A stretch of DNA of 64,000 nt from Chloracidobacterium sp. Its GTDB lineage: Bacteria > Acidobacteriota > Blastocatellia > Pyrinomonadales > Pyrinomonadaceae. Position numbers and translations under genes: made by a program. Under the pieces are notes generated by a model, which did no database searches, had not been told where the DNA came from, and worked only from the letters and a program-made list of their open reading frames with translations. The stretch covers positions 987,319 through 1,051,318 of the forward strand of contig JADJXP010000001.1 in NCBI GenBank assembly GCA_016715795.1. Reading direction: 5' to 3'. Of the stretch, positions 54,681-62,487 are shown one piece after another (the stretch's first letter is position 1; every line of letters begins with the position of its first letter).

Positions 54681-54717
54681 AAAACAAAATTGTTTTTTCA
54701 AGAGTTTTCATTATAAT
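54681..54717 (+). promoter_or_regulatory. Candidate promoter/operator of the second toxin-antitoxin operon
   Basis: TTGTTT (54690-54695) and TATAAT (54712-54717) are separated by 16 bases. An inverted repeat AAAACAA-AA-TTGTTTT (54681-54696) overlaps the -35 and may be the antitoxin operator. Confidence 0.55.
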
Positions 54718-54725
54718 TCGTGAAT

Positions 54726-54950
54726 ATGAGTGAAACTGCAACATTATCGACGATTATCGATGCCCGCGTAAAAGAAGCGATTACGCTTTATTGCAAGGAG
54801 CGAGGCATAAAGCTGCGGCATCTGATCGAACAGGCACTAGTCGAGCAGATCGAGGACGAGATCGATCTCGAGGCGTATAGAAACCGGCGGAACGAGGAAA
54901 GAGTTCCTTTAGAAGATGTTCTCGCAAAAGCAAGCAAGCGAAAAAGCTGA
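54726..54950 (+). CDS. Ribbon-helix-helix-like antitoxin
   Basis: The product has 74 residues from ATG 54726 (GTG 54720 in frame). The sequence TLSTIIDARVKEAITLYCKERGIKLRHLIEQALVEQIEDE fits a short RHH/ParD-like DNA-binding module with an acidic-basic C-terminal tail. Its stop directly precedes the toxin start. Confidence 0.72.
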   Translation: MSETATLSTIIDARVKEAITLYCKERGIKLRHLIEQALVEQIEDEIDLEAYRNRRNEERVPLEDVLAKASKRKS

Positions 54951-55223
54951 ATGTCTGTTTACACCGTCGAATTCGTCAAAAGTGCGGAGAAGGAGTTTCT
55001 CAAACTCCCGAAAAAGATTCGCGATAGATTTGTCGAAGCACTAAAGTTGCTCGCTATCAGTCCGTTTTCAGAGCTTCTGAAAATTAAGAAACTGAAAGGC
55101 ACTGATGACGCGTATCGCATTAGAATAGGCGAATATAGATTGATCTATAAGATCGAACAAGACGTATTGACCGTGTTGGTGATCAAGGTTGGACACCGGC
55201 GAGAGGTATATAGGAGAAGCTAA
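54951..55223 (+). CDS. RelE/ParE-superfamily toxin
   Basis: The product has 90 residues with the RelE fold: VEFVKSAEKEFLKLPKKIRDRFVEAL, then KIKKLKGTDDAYRIRIGEYRLIYKI and a terminal VIKVGHRREVYRR, close in pattern to the toxin at 13903-14163. It starts at the base after the antitoxin TGA. It is probably a ribosome-dependent mRNA interferase. Confidence 0.87.
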   Translation: MSVYTVEFVKSAEKEFLKLPKKIRDRFVEALKLLAISPFSELLKIKKLKGTDDAYRIRIGEYRLIYKIEQDVLTVLVIKVGHRREVYRRS

Positions 55224-55320
55224 TTCCTTGCACGCATCTAGCGATCATCATTCACCAAGTGGCCGTAAAGCACATATTGATGGAAAGATCATGAATCTCC
55301 TCAATGAATGGAATTATTAG

Positions 55321-55992
55321 GTGACTGTTCGCGAACTCAAATTCCTTGCAACGCCCGAAAAGGGCGGGGTTTCGGCGATTCTAATGCGTCCTGCCAAGGC
55401 GACGCACCTTCTCGTACTCGGTCACGGTGCGGGGGCTGATATGCGTTCGGCTTCGATGCAGAATATTGCTGAGAATCTAGCGACGCGAGGCATCGCGACA
55501 TTTCGATACAATTTTCCGTTCAAAGAATATGGCCGCGGCGGGGTTGACTCACCGAAAACCGCGATGGCGACTGTTCGATCGGCGGTTGCGGAGGCAAGAC
55601 GGCTTGAGCCGAAGTTGACGCTGCTTGCCGGCGGGCATTCGTTTGGCGGTCGGATGACGACGACGGCGCAGTCTGAGTCGCCGCTCGACGGAGCGAAAGG
55701 GCTCGTGCTGTTCTCGTTTCCGCTGCACGCGCCGAATCGTCCTGATAATTCGCGTGCAGAACATCTCAACTCGGTAAAGATCCCGATGCTGTTTCTGAGC
55801 GGCACGCGAGACGCGCTGAACGATCTCGAGCTGTTTCGTCCGGTGATCAAAAAACTGGGGAAACGGGCGACGCTTCACCTGCTCGACACCGCCGATCACA
55901 GCTACAAAGTTCTAAAGAAAACGCGCACCTCGCCCGAGGATGTATTTGCCGAAATGGCCCGCGTGACGGCTGAGTGGATTTCGAGAGTATAG
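55321..55992 (+). CDS. Alpha/beta hydrolase (KANL3/Tex30-like)
   Basis: The protein has 223 residues from a GTG start. Nucleophile Ser is in GGHSFGGRM. The acid is in the SGTRDALND segment and the catalytic His is in DTADHSYKVLK. The N-terminal LVLGHGAGADMRSASMQNIAENLATRGIATFRYNFP is the oxyanion-hole region. This branch resembles the KANL3/Tex30 and dienelactone-hydrolase-related family. The substrate is unknown. Confidence 0.87.
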   Translation: MTVRELKFLATPEKGGVSAILMRPAKATHLLVLGHGAGADMRSASMQNIAENLATRGIATFRYNFPFKEYGRGGVDSPKTAMATVRSAVAEARRLEPKLTLLAGGHSFGGRMTTTAQSESPLDGAKGLVLFSFPLHAPNRPDNSRAEHLNSVKIPMLFLSGTRDALNDLELFRPVIKKLGKRATLHLLDTADHSYKVLKKTRTSPEDVFAEMARVTAEWISRV

Positions 55993-56012
55993 GAGAGGCT
56001 CGACTTTGAGTT

Positions 56013-56069
56013 TATTCGTGCATTCGTGGCTGATTTTGGGGGGCGATATTAGCCACGAATGCACGAATA
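56013..56069. repeat. Perfect 19-bp inverted repeat (hairpin)
   Basis: The left arm, 56013-56031, reads TATTCGTGCATTCGTGGCT. The right arm, 56051-56069, is its exact complement, over a 19-base loop that contains GGGGGG. It lies 20 bases after the hydrolase stop. Such CGTGCATTCGTGGC palindromes look like a dispersed intergenic element and may also act as a terminator. Confidence 0.85.
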
Positions 56070-56095
56070 GAGACGCTGAACTCCGCAGAAAAGCC

Positions 56096-56124
56096 TTGAC
56101 TTTTGTGCACTATTGTGCTATGTT
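56096..56124 (+). promoter_or_regulatory. Sigma-70-type promoter in a gene-free stretch
   Basis: TTGACT (56096-56101) and TATGTT (56119-56124) with a 17-base spacer are a good match to consensus. TTGTGC occurs twice in the spacer region. The first clear gene lies 300 bases downstream, so it drives either a long leader across the repeats below or a small RNA. Confidence 0.5.
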
Positions 56125-56173
56125 TGCAACATCGCTCTTTGGGCCCTGTATTACACGTGTAAGACAGAATGCG

Positions 56174-56403
56174 TTTTTTTTCAAAATGAGCGGGACAGGC
56201 GAAAATATGCGACGTAACCACTTGTAATTGCAATATTTAGGGTGTCCCACACGGCGTTGGGACAGTGGCGGGACAGGCTGGGACAGGATGACAATTATTT
56301 TTTTCAAAACTGGCGGGACACGGCAAAAGTGAATCGCAAGTGCTTGTAATTGCAACAGTTAGACTGTCCCGCTGGTGTGCGGGACACTAGCGGGACACCA
56401 GGG
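56174..56403. repeat. Two tandem imperfect copies of a non-coding repeat
   Basis: Copies at about 56174-56288 and 56298-56403 share the same order: a T-run, CAAAA, GCGGGACA, a conserved core CTTGTAATTGCAA (56221-56233 and 56343-56355), then a TGTCCC...GGGACA stem-loop and a final GCGGGACA. No open reading frame with coding character covers the region 55993-56429. I do not recognise the family. Confidence 0.8.
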
Positions 56404-56429
56404 CGAAACGAAGGGGGAATAACAGTCGG

Positions 56430-57068
56430 ATGCGCAGGCCATTAATACTGGTAGCAGTCTTCGCGGTGAGTTCTATCACGGTCGTAGCTCAGAACGAGCA
56501 ACCGTTCTTACTCGCCGTCGAAGATGTCTTTTCGATCAGCGGCCGTGGAACGATCGCCGTCGGCAAGATCGAGCGCGGCTCGGTAAAGGTCGGCGATGCG
56601 GTGGAAATCGTCGGGGCAAAGGCCGTCACACCGACGACCGTTACGGCGATCGAGATGTTCCGCAAGATTGTGACCGAGGCGAAAGCGGGCGACAACGTTG
56701 GCCTGATGCTTCGCGGCGTTGACAAAACGGCCGTTGAACGTGGAAACGTGATCGCCAAGCCCGGCAGCATCAACACATTCGCCAGGTTCAAGGCAAAGAT
56801 CGACGTCCTCTCGACCGCCGAGGGCGGACGTGCAAAACCATTGCCGACAGGATTTCGTCCGCTGGCAGCGATCAGGACCGGCAGCTTTTCGGGCGTAATG
56901 ACCTTGCCGGCCGGAAGGGCCGAGGCGGCTCCGGGCGAAAAGGGCGTCGAGGTCGAGATCGAGCTGACACAGGCCGCACCGCTCGAAAAGGGCACCGTCA
57001 TTGCACTTCGCGAATACGGCCGCACGGTTGCGAAGGGCACGGTTACAGAAGTCATACCCCCAAAATAA
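56430..57068 (+). CDS. Exported protein made of EF-Tu domains II and III
   Basis: The protein has 212 residues. An N-terminal signal peptide (MRRPLILVAVFAVSSITVVAQ) is followed by EF-Tu domain II (about 24-110: FLLAVEDVFSISGRGTIAVGKIERG, VTAIEMFRKIVTEAKAGDNVGLMLRG) and domain III (about 112-210: FKAKIDVLSTAEGGRAKPLPTGFRP, ALREYGRTVAKGTV). The GTPase domain is absent, so it cannot be a translation factor. It is a secreted beta-barrel pair derived from EF-Tu. Surface EF-Tu binds host or matrix proteins in other bacteria, but here the fold is encoded as a dedicated export product. The stop overlaps the start of the DUF2277 gene. Confidence 0.87.
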   Translation: MRRPLILVAVFAVSSITVVAQNEQPFLLAVEDVFSISGRGTIAVGKIERGSVKVGDAVEIVGAKAVTPTTVTAIEMFRKIVTEAKAGDNVGLMLRGVDKTAVERGNVIAKPGSINTFARFKAKIDVLSTAEGGRAKPLPTGFRPLAAIRTGSFSGVMTLPAGRAEAAPGEKGVEVEIELTQAAPLEKGTVIALREYGRTVAKGTVTEVIPPK

Positions 57069-57334
57069 TGTGTAGAAACATCAAGACACTATTCAATTTC
57101 GACCCGCCGGCGACGACCGACGAGGTCAATGCCTCGGCCTTGCAGTTCGTCCGCAAACTTTCGGGAATGAACAAGCCGTCGAAGGCGAACGAGGAGGCAT
57201 TCTACCTTGCCCTCGAACGCGTCGCCGCCGCTGCGCAGGAGATGCTCAACACGCTCTCGACGGCTGCTCCGCCGCGTGACCGCGAGGTCGAAGCCGCAAA
57301 GGCAAAGGCACGAGCGGCGATCAGATTCGGATAG
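57068..57334 (+). CDS. DUF2277 family protein
   Basis: The protein has 88 residues. MCRNIKTLFNFDPPATTDEVNASALQFVRKLSGM is the DUF2277 signature. The helical small protein has no assigned function. The start shares a base with the upstream stop (TAATG), so it is coupled with the exported EF-Tu-like gene. Confidence 0.9.
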   Translation: MCRNIKTLFNFDPPATTDEVNASALQFVRKLSGMNKPSKANEEAFYLALERVAAAAQEMLNTLSTAAPPRDREVEAAKAKARAAIRFG

Positions 57335-57360
57335 CCGCTCATTAACAGGGCATATCGCCT

Positions 57361-59190
57361 ATGAAACTCACAGACGAATGGAAATGGCTGGCCATCTTGG
57401 CCATCGTCGTCGTTGCAGTTTACGCCAACTCGATGGGCGGCGAATTCGTTTACGATGACAGCCGCCAGATACTCAGGAACACGCTGATACAGGACAACGG
57501 CCTGATATGGAAGGCGTTGACGTCTGACGTCTGGGCTTTCAAGGGCGACGGGACCGTGGTTGCAAGCAACTATTGGCGGCCGACGTTCACGGCATGGCAC
57601 ATATTGAATTACCGGCTTTTTGGCGCGGCCCCTTTCGGTTGGCATGTGCTTAACTTGCTGCTCCACATGGGCGTGACGCTGCTTGCGTTCTTATTCCTGC
57701 GTAAGCTTGAGTTTTCGGCGGCCATTGGCTTTGTAATTGCTCTCATATTCGCTGTCCATCCTGTGCATGTCGAGAGCGTAGCCTGGGTCTCAGGCTCGCC
57801 GGACCTGCTATTCTCGCTTGCCCTACTGGGCTCGCTCTGGTTTGCCGATACATACGCGAGCAGCAGATCGACAAAGCACCTTTCTCTTGCCGTTTTGCTT
57901 TACGCCTTGGCCCTTGGAGCAAAGGAGATCGGCATCATTTGCCTGCCGCTGTACTATTTCGTCCTCGCGAGGCACGAGCCGGACAAAAAGAAACCACTGG
58001 ACTACAAGATGCCGCTGCTGGTGCTTGCCGGAATAGCCGTCGGCTGGTTCCTGCTCCGGATGAACATCCTCGGTGGCCTCTCAAGTCCGCCGGAGGATGC
58101 CGTGGGCTTTGGAACGGCGGTGATGAGCGTTCCGTCGATGTTTGCGTTCTATCTGCGCCAGATATTTTTCCCGTTTTGGATGTCGGGCAATTATCCGCTC
58201 GAACCTGTTGTGCAGATCGGCCTGACGAATTTCATCCTGCCGCTTGCGGTATCGCTGGCGGCTCTTGGCGGCATTTTCTATCTCGTCAAGAACGACGCCA
58301 AAAGGCGCTTCGCCGCCGCATTGTTCCTATTGCCGCTCGCGCCGGCGATGAATGCAATGGTCTTCACGCCCGAACAGATCGTGCATGACCGATATCTGTA
58401 TCTACCGCTCTTGGGAGCCCTGATGATGATCGTTCCTGTCGCTCTTCGGTTTGCTACGGAACGAAATGTGATGATCGGGTGCATTGTGGTCAGTGCAGTG
58501 CTCGGGGCACGGACGTTTGTTTATAACAAGACCTGGGCGAGCGACCTTTCACTATGGGCTAACGCGAGGGCAATGGACGCATCGTCATTTACGGCGGGCC
58601 AATATGCAAATGCCCTGATCGAGGTGGAGCGTAACGATGAGGCGATCAGAGAACTTACGGCCGCGATCAACAAGAACCCAAAGCCGCGCAATTACCTCGC
58701 CCGCGGCCGAACGTATCTAAAGAAGAAGCAGTACCAAAGCGCCGAGGCTGACCTGAAGAAGCTCCTTTCGCTCCCGCCTGAGGACCAGGAACTTTACGCG
58801 ATCTATCAGGCTTACGAGGCGTTGGGAATCGTTTACAGCGAACAGCGGAATTACGAGGCGGCGATCAGGACTTTTACCGAAGCAAGGGCCAGATTGCCGA
58901 TGTACTCTGCTGCGTTGTCCTGTGATCTGGCAGTCGTTCTGTATCAGGCAGGGCAAAAGGAACAGGCCCTCCGTGAGCTTGAAGGCGCACGGGCCCAGGC
59001 GAGAGCGGAATTACTGCCCGAATCGAAGAATGTATTTATGCGGCTCGGGATGCTCTACGCCGAAATGGGGCGTAAAGACGAGGCGGGCACGGCCCTGCGT
59101 GATTACCTTACGCTGACGCTGTCATTCAACGACAAGGAAACGCTGAAGAATAGGGCTCAGGTGACAAAGCTGCTCGACAGCCTCAAGTGA
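57361..59190 (+). CDS. TMTC-like membrane glycosyltransferase with TPR tail
   Basis: The protein has 609 residues. About eleven membrane helices (about 10-400) include the early acidic motif FVYDDSRQI and the segment FAVHPVHVESVAWVSGSPDLL, which are typical of the GT-C (PMT/TMTC) glycosyltransferase superfamily. The C-terminal 180 residues hold three to four TPR repeats (AIRELTAAINKNPKPRNYLARGRTYLKKKQYQSAEADL). Vertebrate TMTC proteins O-mannosylate cadherins. Bacterial homologues are unstudied. Confidence 0.85.
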   Translation: MKLTDEWKWLAILAIVVVAVYANSMGGEFVYDDSRQILRNTLIQDNGLIWKALTSDVWAFKGDGTVVASNYWRPTFTAWHILNYRLFGAAPFGWHVLNLLLHMGVTLLAFLFLRKLEFSAAIGFVIALIFAVHPVHVESVAWVSGSPDLLFSLALLGSLWFADTYASSRSTKHLSLAVLLYALALGAKEIGIICLPLYYFVLARHEPDKKKPLDYKMPLLVLAGIAVGWFLLRMNILGGLSSPPEDAVGFGTAVMSVPSMFAFYLRQIFFPFWMSGNYPLEPVVQIGLTNFILPLAVSLAALGGIFYLVKNDAKRRFAAALFLLPLAPAMNAMVFTPEQIVHDRYLYLPLLGALMMIVPVALRFATERNVMIGCIVVSAVLGARTFVYNKTWASDLSLWANARAMDASSFTAGQYANALIEVERNDEAIRELTAAINKNPKPRNYLARGRTYLKKKQYQSAEADLKKLLSLPPEDQELYAIYQAYEALGIVYSEQRNYEAAIRTFTEARARLPMYSAALSCDLAVVLYQAGQKEQALRELEGARAQARAELLPESKNVFMRLGMLYAEMGRKDEAGTALRDYLTLTLSFNDKETLKNRAQVTKLLDSLK

Positions 59191-59196
59191 TAGCAG

Positions 59197-59937
59197 CTAC
59201 TCCATCTCGGACTCATCGATGTCGAAGTTTGCCCATACCTTTTGGACATCGTCGTTGTCCTCAAGGGCGTCGTAGAGCTTGAGCATTGTCTTGGCGTCCT
59301 GGCCCTCTAGGCGGATGTAGTTTTGCGGGACCATTGATAATTCGGCAGCCTGCGGCACGATGCCGGCGGCACGGATGGCGTCGTTGACGGCGTCAAAACC
59401 GTCGGGAGCGGTGAATATCTCAAAGACGTCGCCCTCGTCCTGCATATCGTCGGCACCGGCACCGACGGCGATCTCGAAGAGTTCCTCTTCGCTCCGTGCG
59501 GCCTTATCGACGACGATGTAGCCTTTTTTGTCGAACATCCAGGCGACCGAGCCGGACTCGCCCATGTTGCCGCCGTTCTTTGAAAATATATGACGAATTT
59601 CGGCGACCGTGCGGTTGCGATTGTCGGTCATCGCCTCGACCATCACGGCCGTGCCGTTGGGGCCGTAGCCTTCGTAAGTTACCTCGTCGTAATTGGCTCC
59701 CTCGCCCTCGCCCATGCCGCGTTTGATAGCACGGTCGATGGTGTCGTTGGGCATGTTCTGCGCCTTTGCGTCGCTGACAGCTTTGCGAAGCCTCGCGTTA
59801 GCGTCGGGGTCGCCGCTGCCGCCGGTCTTGGTCGCGACGGTGATCTCTTTGATCATCTTCGTAAAGATCTTGCCGCGTTTGGCGTCAAGCGCGCCCTTCT
59901 TATGCTTGATCGAGTGCCATTTGGAATGTCCTGACAT
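59197..59937 (-). CDS. yebC: YebC/PmpR-family protein
   Basis: The protein has 246 residues. The start MSGHSKWHSIKHKKGALDAKRGKIFTKMIKEI and the conserved EVTYEGYGPNGTAVMVEAMTDNRNRT identify it without doubt. The family acts as a transcriptional regulator or, for TACO1-like members, as a translation factor for poly-proline stretches. It is 25 bases downstream of the yggU-like gene. Confidence 0.96.
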   Translation of the reverse strand: MSGHSKWHSIKHKKGALDAKRGKIFTKMIKEITVATKTGGSGDPDANARLRKAVSDAKAQNMPNDTIDRAIKRGMGEGEGANYDEVTYEGYGPNGTAVMVEAMTDNRNRTVAEIRHIFSKNGGNMGESGSVAWMFDKKGYIVVDKAARSEEELFEIAVGAGADDMQDEGDVFEIFTAPDGFDAVNDAIRAAGIVPQAAELSMVPQNYIRLEGQDAKTMLKLYDALEDNDDVQKVWANFDIDESEME

Positions 59938-59962
59938 AAAGGTTCACGAATTTGTGAATATA

Positions 59963-60241
59963 TCACGGCGCGAGTTTCGCTTTCAAAAGCTCGGCGGTGA
60001 TGCCGTGGATGCGAAGTGTTTTATTTCGCGATGTCAGGCCGCGGGTGATCTCGACATTCGACCTCGCGACGCCGACGCGTTTCGCGATCAGCCTGACAAG
60101 CTCGTCATTCGCAGCACCATCGACGGGCGGCGACGTGAGCCGCACTTTCAGAATGCCATCGGCCCACCCGACGACCTCGCTGCGCGAGGTACGCGGCACG
60201 ACCTTTACTGCGATCACGGCGGTGTCAGCGGACAAAGACAT
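59963..60241 (-). CDS. yggU: DUF167/YggU family protein
   Basis: The protein has 92 residues. VVPRTSRSEVVGWADGILKVRLTSPPVDGAANDELVRLIAKRVGVARSNVEI is the DUF167 pattern. The function is unknown. Start and stop overlap with the YggT gene (17 bases), which is the normal gene order in many bacteria. Confidence 0.93.
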   Translation of the reverse strand: MSLSADTAVIAVKVVPRTSRSEVVGWADGILKVRLTSPPVDGAANDELVRLIAKRVGVARSNVEITRGLTSRNKTLRIHGITAELLKAKLAP

Positions 60242-60815
60242 TGAGAACGATCGACTGAAGAAAGCCGATGAGCAGCAGCACGAGCATCGCCGAAATGTCG
60301 AACATCCCGATCGGCGGTATCAGCCGCTGGACCGGGAGCATTATCGGATCGGTCACACGCATAACGAACGCAATAAATGTCTTGCGGCTGAATACGAACC
60401 ACGATGCAAGGAAACGAATGAATATGAACAGGACCAGCAAACTCAGCAGTCCATAGAGCACAAAACCGGCGATCAGTTTTGGATCCGCGGCCAGTATGCC
60501 GGTCGTCAGGCCATCGATCACAAAGAACGCATTGCCGACGATCTGAGTAAAGAAGAAAGTGAACACAAACACGAGGAACATCGTCAGCAGCGGCGCAAGC
60601 CGGGTATCGATCCGATACATCGCAAAGAAACGCGCGGCCGGATATACCCATTTCTCGGTCAGCTTGCGCACCTTGAACCCATACCGGCCGACCTTGCCAA
60701 ATGGATTCGGGTCACTGTAGTTGAAGATGAGCCGCAGCAGCATCATGCCGAGAAAGACGCCAAACAGCGACCAAACCACAAGAAAGAACCAGGGATATAC
60801 AAGTGTTGAAAGCAT
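60225..60815 (-). CDS. yggT: YggT-family membrane protein
   Basis: The protein has 196 residues with about five hydrophobic segments. The C-terminal YggT repeat reads FIRFLASWFVFSRKTFIAFVMRVTDPIMLPVQRLIPPIGMFDISAMLVLLLIGFLQS. The N-terminal half is unlike most YggT and may be an extra domain. YggT proteins are linked to division and osmotic stress. It lies between YggS and YggU genes. Confidence 0.88.
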   Translation of the reverse strand: MLSTLVYPWFFLVVWSLFGVFLGMMLLRLIFNYSDPNPFGKVGRYGFKVRKLTEKWVYPAARFFAMYRIDTRLAPLLTMFLVFVFTFFFTQIVGNAFFVIDGLTTGILAADPKLIAGFVLYGLLSLLVLFIFIRFLASWFVFSRKTFIAFVMRVTDPIMLPVQRLIPPIGMFDISAMLVLLLIGFLQSIVLNVFVR

Positions 60816-60823
60816 ATCGAAAG

Positions 60824-61489
60824 TTAACGCCTGCCGAAGATCGCTGTGCCGACGCGGATAATGGTCGCACCCTCCTCGATGGCCACCTCAAAATCGTGGC
60901 TCATTCCCATCGACAGATCGCCGTCGGGAACGAGCTGGTTGCGAATCTCTCGCAGGCGGCTGAAGTACGGCCTCGTCGCCTCCACGTCGTCGGTGTAAGG
61001 CGGAAGGAGCATCAACCCATTCAAACTCAGATGTTTGCAATTTCGAACAAAATCGATCAATCTCGGCAGTTCATTCTCGGCCACACCGGATTTTGTCGTC
61101 TCGCCTGCAAGATCAACCTGAACAAAAACGGGGAGCGACGCGCGGCCTTCTTCACCGCAGATACGCTCAAGGCGCTCGGCGAGTTCGAGCGAGTCAAGCG
61201 ACTGAATAACGTCAAAAAGCTGCACGGCACGGCGGGCCTTATTCGACTGCAGATGCCCGATCAGGTGCCATTCGATGTTATCGCGGCCGAGTTCGCCGAT
61301 CTTCGATTCCGCTTCCTGGACCTTGTTCTCGCCGAAAAGAGTGAGGCCGGCAGCGAGAGCTTCGCGAATGACGTCCGCCGAATGCGTCTTGCTCACAGCT
61401 ACGAGTTTGACCGCGGACGGGTCGCGGCCGGAACGTTTACAGGCCTGTTCTATCCGGGCGCCGACGGATGCGATATTCTCAACGAGCAC
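60824..61489 (-). CDS. yggS: YggS-family PLP homeostasis protein
   Basis: The protein has 221 residues. AVKLVAVSKTHSADVIREALAAGLTLFGENKVQEAESKIGELG carries the PLP-binding lysine (SK). PVFVQVDLAGETTKSGVAENELPRL and GMSHDFEVAIEEGATIIRVGTAIFG give the rest of the alanine-racemase-like barrel. It controls free pyridoxal phosphate levels. It heads the yggS-yggT-yggU-yebC minus-strand operon. Confidence 0.95.
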   Translation of the reverse strand: MLVENIASVGARIEQACKRSGRDPSAVKLVAVSKTHSADVIREALAAGLTLFGENKVQEAESKIGELGRDNIEWHLIGHLQSNKARRAVQLFDVIQSLDSLELAERLERICGEEGRASLPVFVQVDLAGETTKSGVAENELPRLIDFVRNCKHLSLNGLMLLPPYTDDVEATRPYFSRLREIRNQLVPDGDLSMGMSHDFEVAIEEGATIIRVGTAIFGRR

Positions 61490-61512
61490 AGTTAGAACAT
61501 AGCAAACTCTCC

Positions 61513-61590
61513 GGAATAAGTGAGAAGTGATAGGTGAAAAGTTATATCTTCTGACATCTCACTTCTGACCTATCACTTCTCACCTATTCC
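61513..61590. repeat. Long inverted repeat (22 of 23 bases paired)
   Basis: The left arm (61513-61535) begins GGAATAAGTGAGAAGTGATA and ends GGT. The right arm (61568-61590) is its complement except for one position, over a loop of about 32 bases with a further TCACTTCT copy. It lies between divergent yggS and tRNA-Leu and looks like an intergenic palindromic repeat unit. No gene is present. Confidence 0.85.
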
Positions 61591-61647
61591 GAGTATGTTT
61601 CTTGAATTTGGCGGCCTCAACTAGTATTCTCGATAATTCGCTCGCGT

Positions 61648-61734
61648 GCGGACGTGGCGGAACTGGTAGACGCGCAGGTCTCAGAAGCCTGTGGCCGCAA
61701 GGCCGTGGAAGTTCGATTCTTCTCGTCCGCACCA
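61648..61734 (+). tRNA. tRNA-Leu (CAG)
   Basis: A class II tRNA of 87 bases with encoded CCA. Acceptor GCGGACG (61648-61654) pairs with CGTCCGC (61724-61730), discriminator A61731, CCA 61732-61734. The anticodon loop CTCAGAA gives anticodon CAG, reading CTG leucine codons. A long variable arm (TGGCCGCAAGGCCGT) and GTTCGATTC T-loop are present. Confidence 0.97.
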
Positions 61735-61824
61735 ATCAAGTCTTGGGTCGGGAGTCTGGAGTCATAAGCCGGATTCCCATTTTTCTTTGTGTTCTTTGCA
61801 GCTTTGCGGGAGACTCCTTTCTTA

Positions 61825-62487
61825 ATGCGAACTGATCTCATCGCCTCACTCAAGGCCAATCAGGCCGCATTTGGCATTGAACTCACCGACGAGCACGTTA
61901 ACCGTCTCACCGGCTATTGCGAACTGGTCACTGAGCACAATCCGCTGCTGCATCTCGTCGCTTCGTGCTCTCCGGCGGAGTTTGCGACGCGGCACATCCT
62001 TGAGTCGTTAACGCTGCTCGACCACCTGCCCAATGGAGCAAGGTTCGCCGATGTCGGCACCGGTGCCGGATTGCCCGCAATACCGTGTTTGCTGGTCCGC
62101 GACGATCTGTCGGCCAGGCTTATCGAGTCGAAAGAGAAGAAGACAAGATTTCTTGAAACCGCGGTTGAGGCTCTTGGCATGTCGCAGCGTGTAGAGGTAG
62201 TAAACCGACAGTTTGCTGAAACGGACGCCGGCGAGAGTCACTTCGTCACCTGCCGGGCCCTCGATAGATTTACAGAACGGCTGCCCGCATTGATCCGATG
62301 GGCAAAGCGGCGTCCACTGCTTCTTTTCGGCGGCAACAGCCTCGCCGATGCCTTGGCGACGATCGGAGCGGGTTTCGAGCAGAAACTAATGCCGCTCTCG
62401 GAGCAGCGGTTCCTGTTTATCGTAAAGCCAAAAGCTGCGGTAACCGGTCACCGGGCATCGAGCCCGTATTCGCGGAGGCGGCGATAG
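61825..62487 (+). CDS. rsmG: 16S rRNA (guanine527-N7)-methyltransferase RsmG
   Basis: I start at ATG 61825 (MRTDLIASLKANQAAFG), giving 220 residues. The longer frame to 61789 has no family match. SAM-binding motif I is FADVGTGAGLPAIPCLL, and the GidB signature includes the preceding ATRHILESLTLLDHLP stretch and VTCRALDRFTERL. It makes m7G527 in the 530 loop of 16S rRNA, and loss confers low-level streptomycin resistance. Its C-terminal 40 bases overlap the convergent response-regulator stop. Confidence 0.92.
   Translation: MRTDLIASLKANQAAFGIELTDEHVNRLTGYCELVTEHNPLLHLVASCSPAEFATRHILESLTLLDHLPNGARFADVGTGAGLPAIPCLLVRDDLSARLIESKEKKTRFLETAVEALGMSQRVEVVNRQFAETDAGESHFVTCRALDRFTERLPALIRWAKRRPLLLFGGNSLADALATIGAGFEQKLMPLSEQRFLFIVKPKAAVTGHRASSPYSRRRR

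Noticed and set aside
56174..56403. CRISPR or rRNA-like repeats
   Set aside because: There are only two long, imperfect copies, without regular short repeats and spacers or cas genes.
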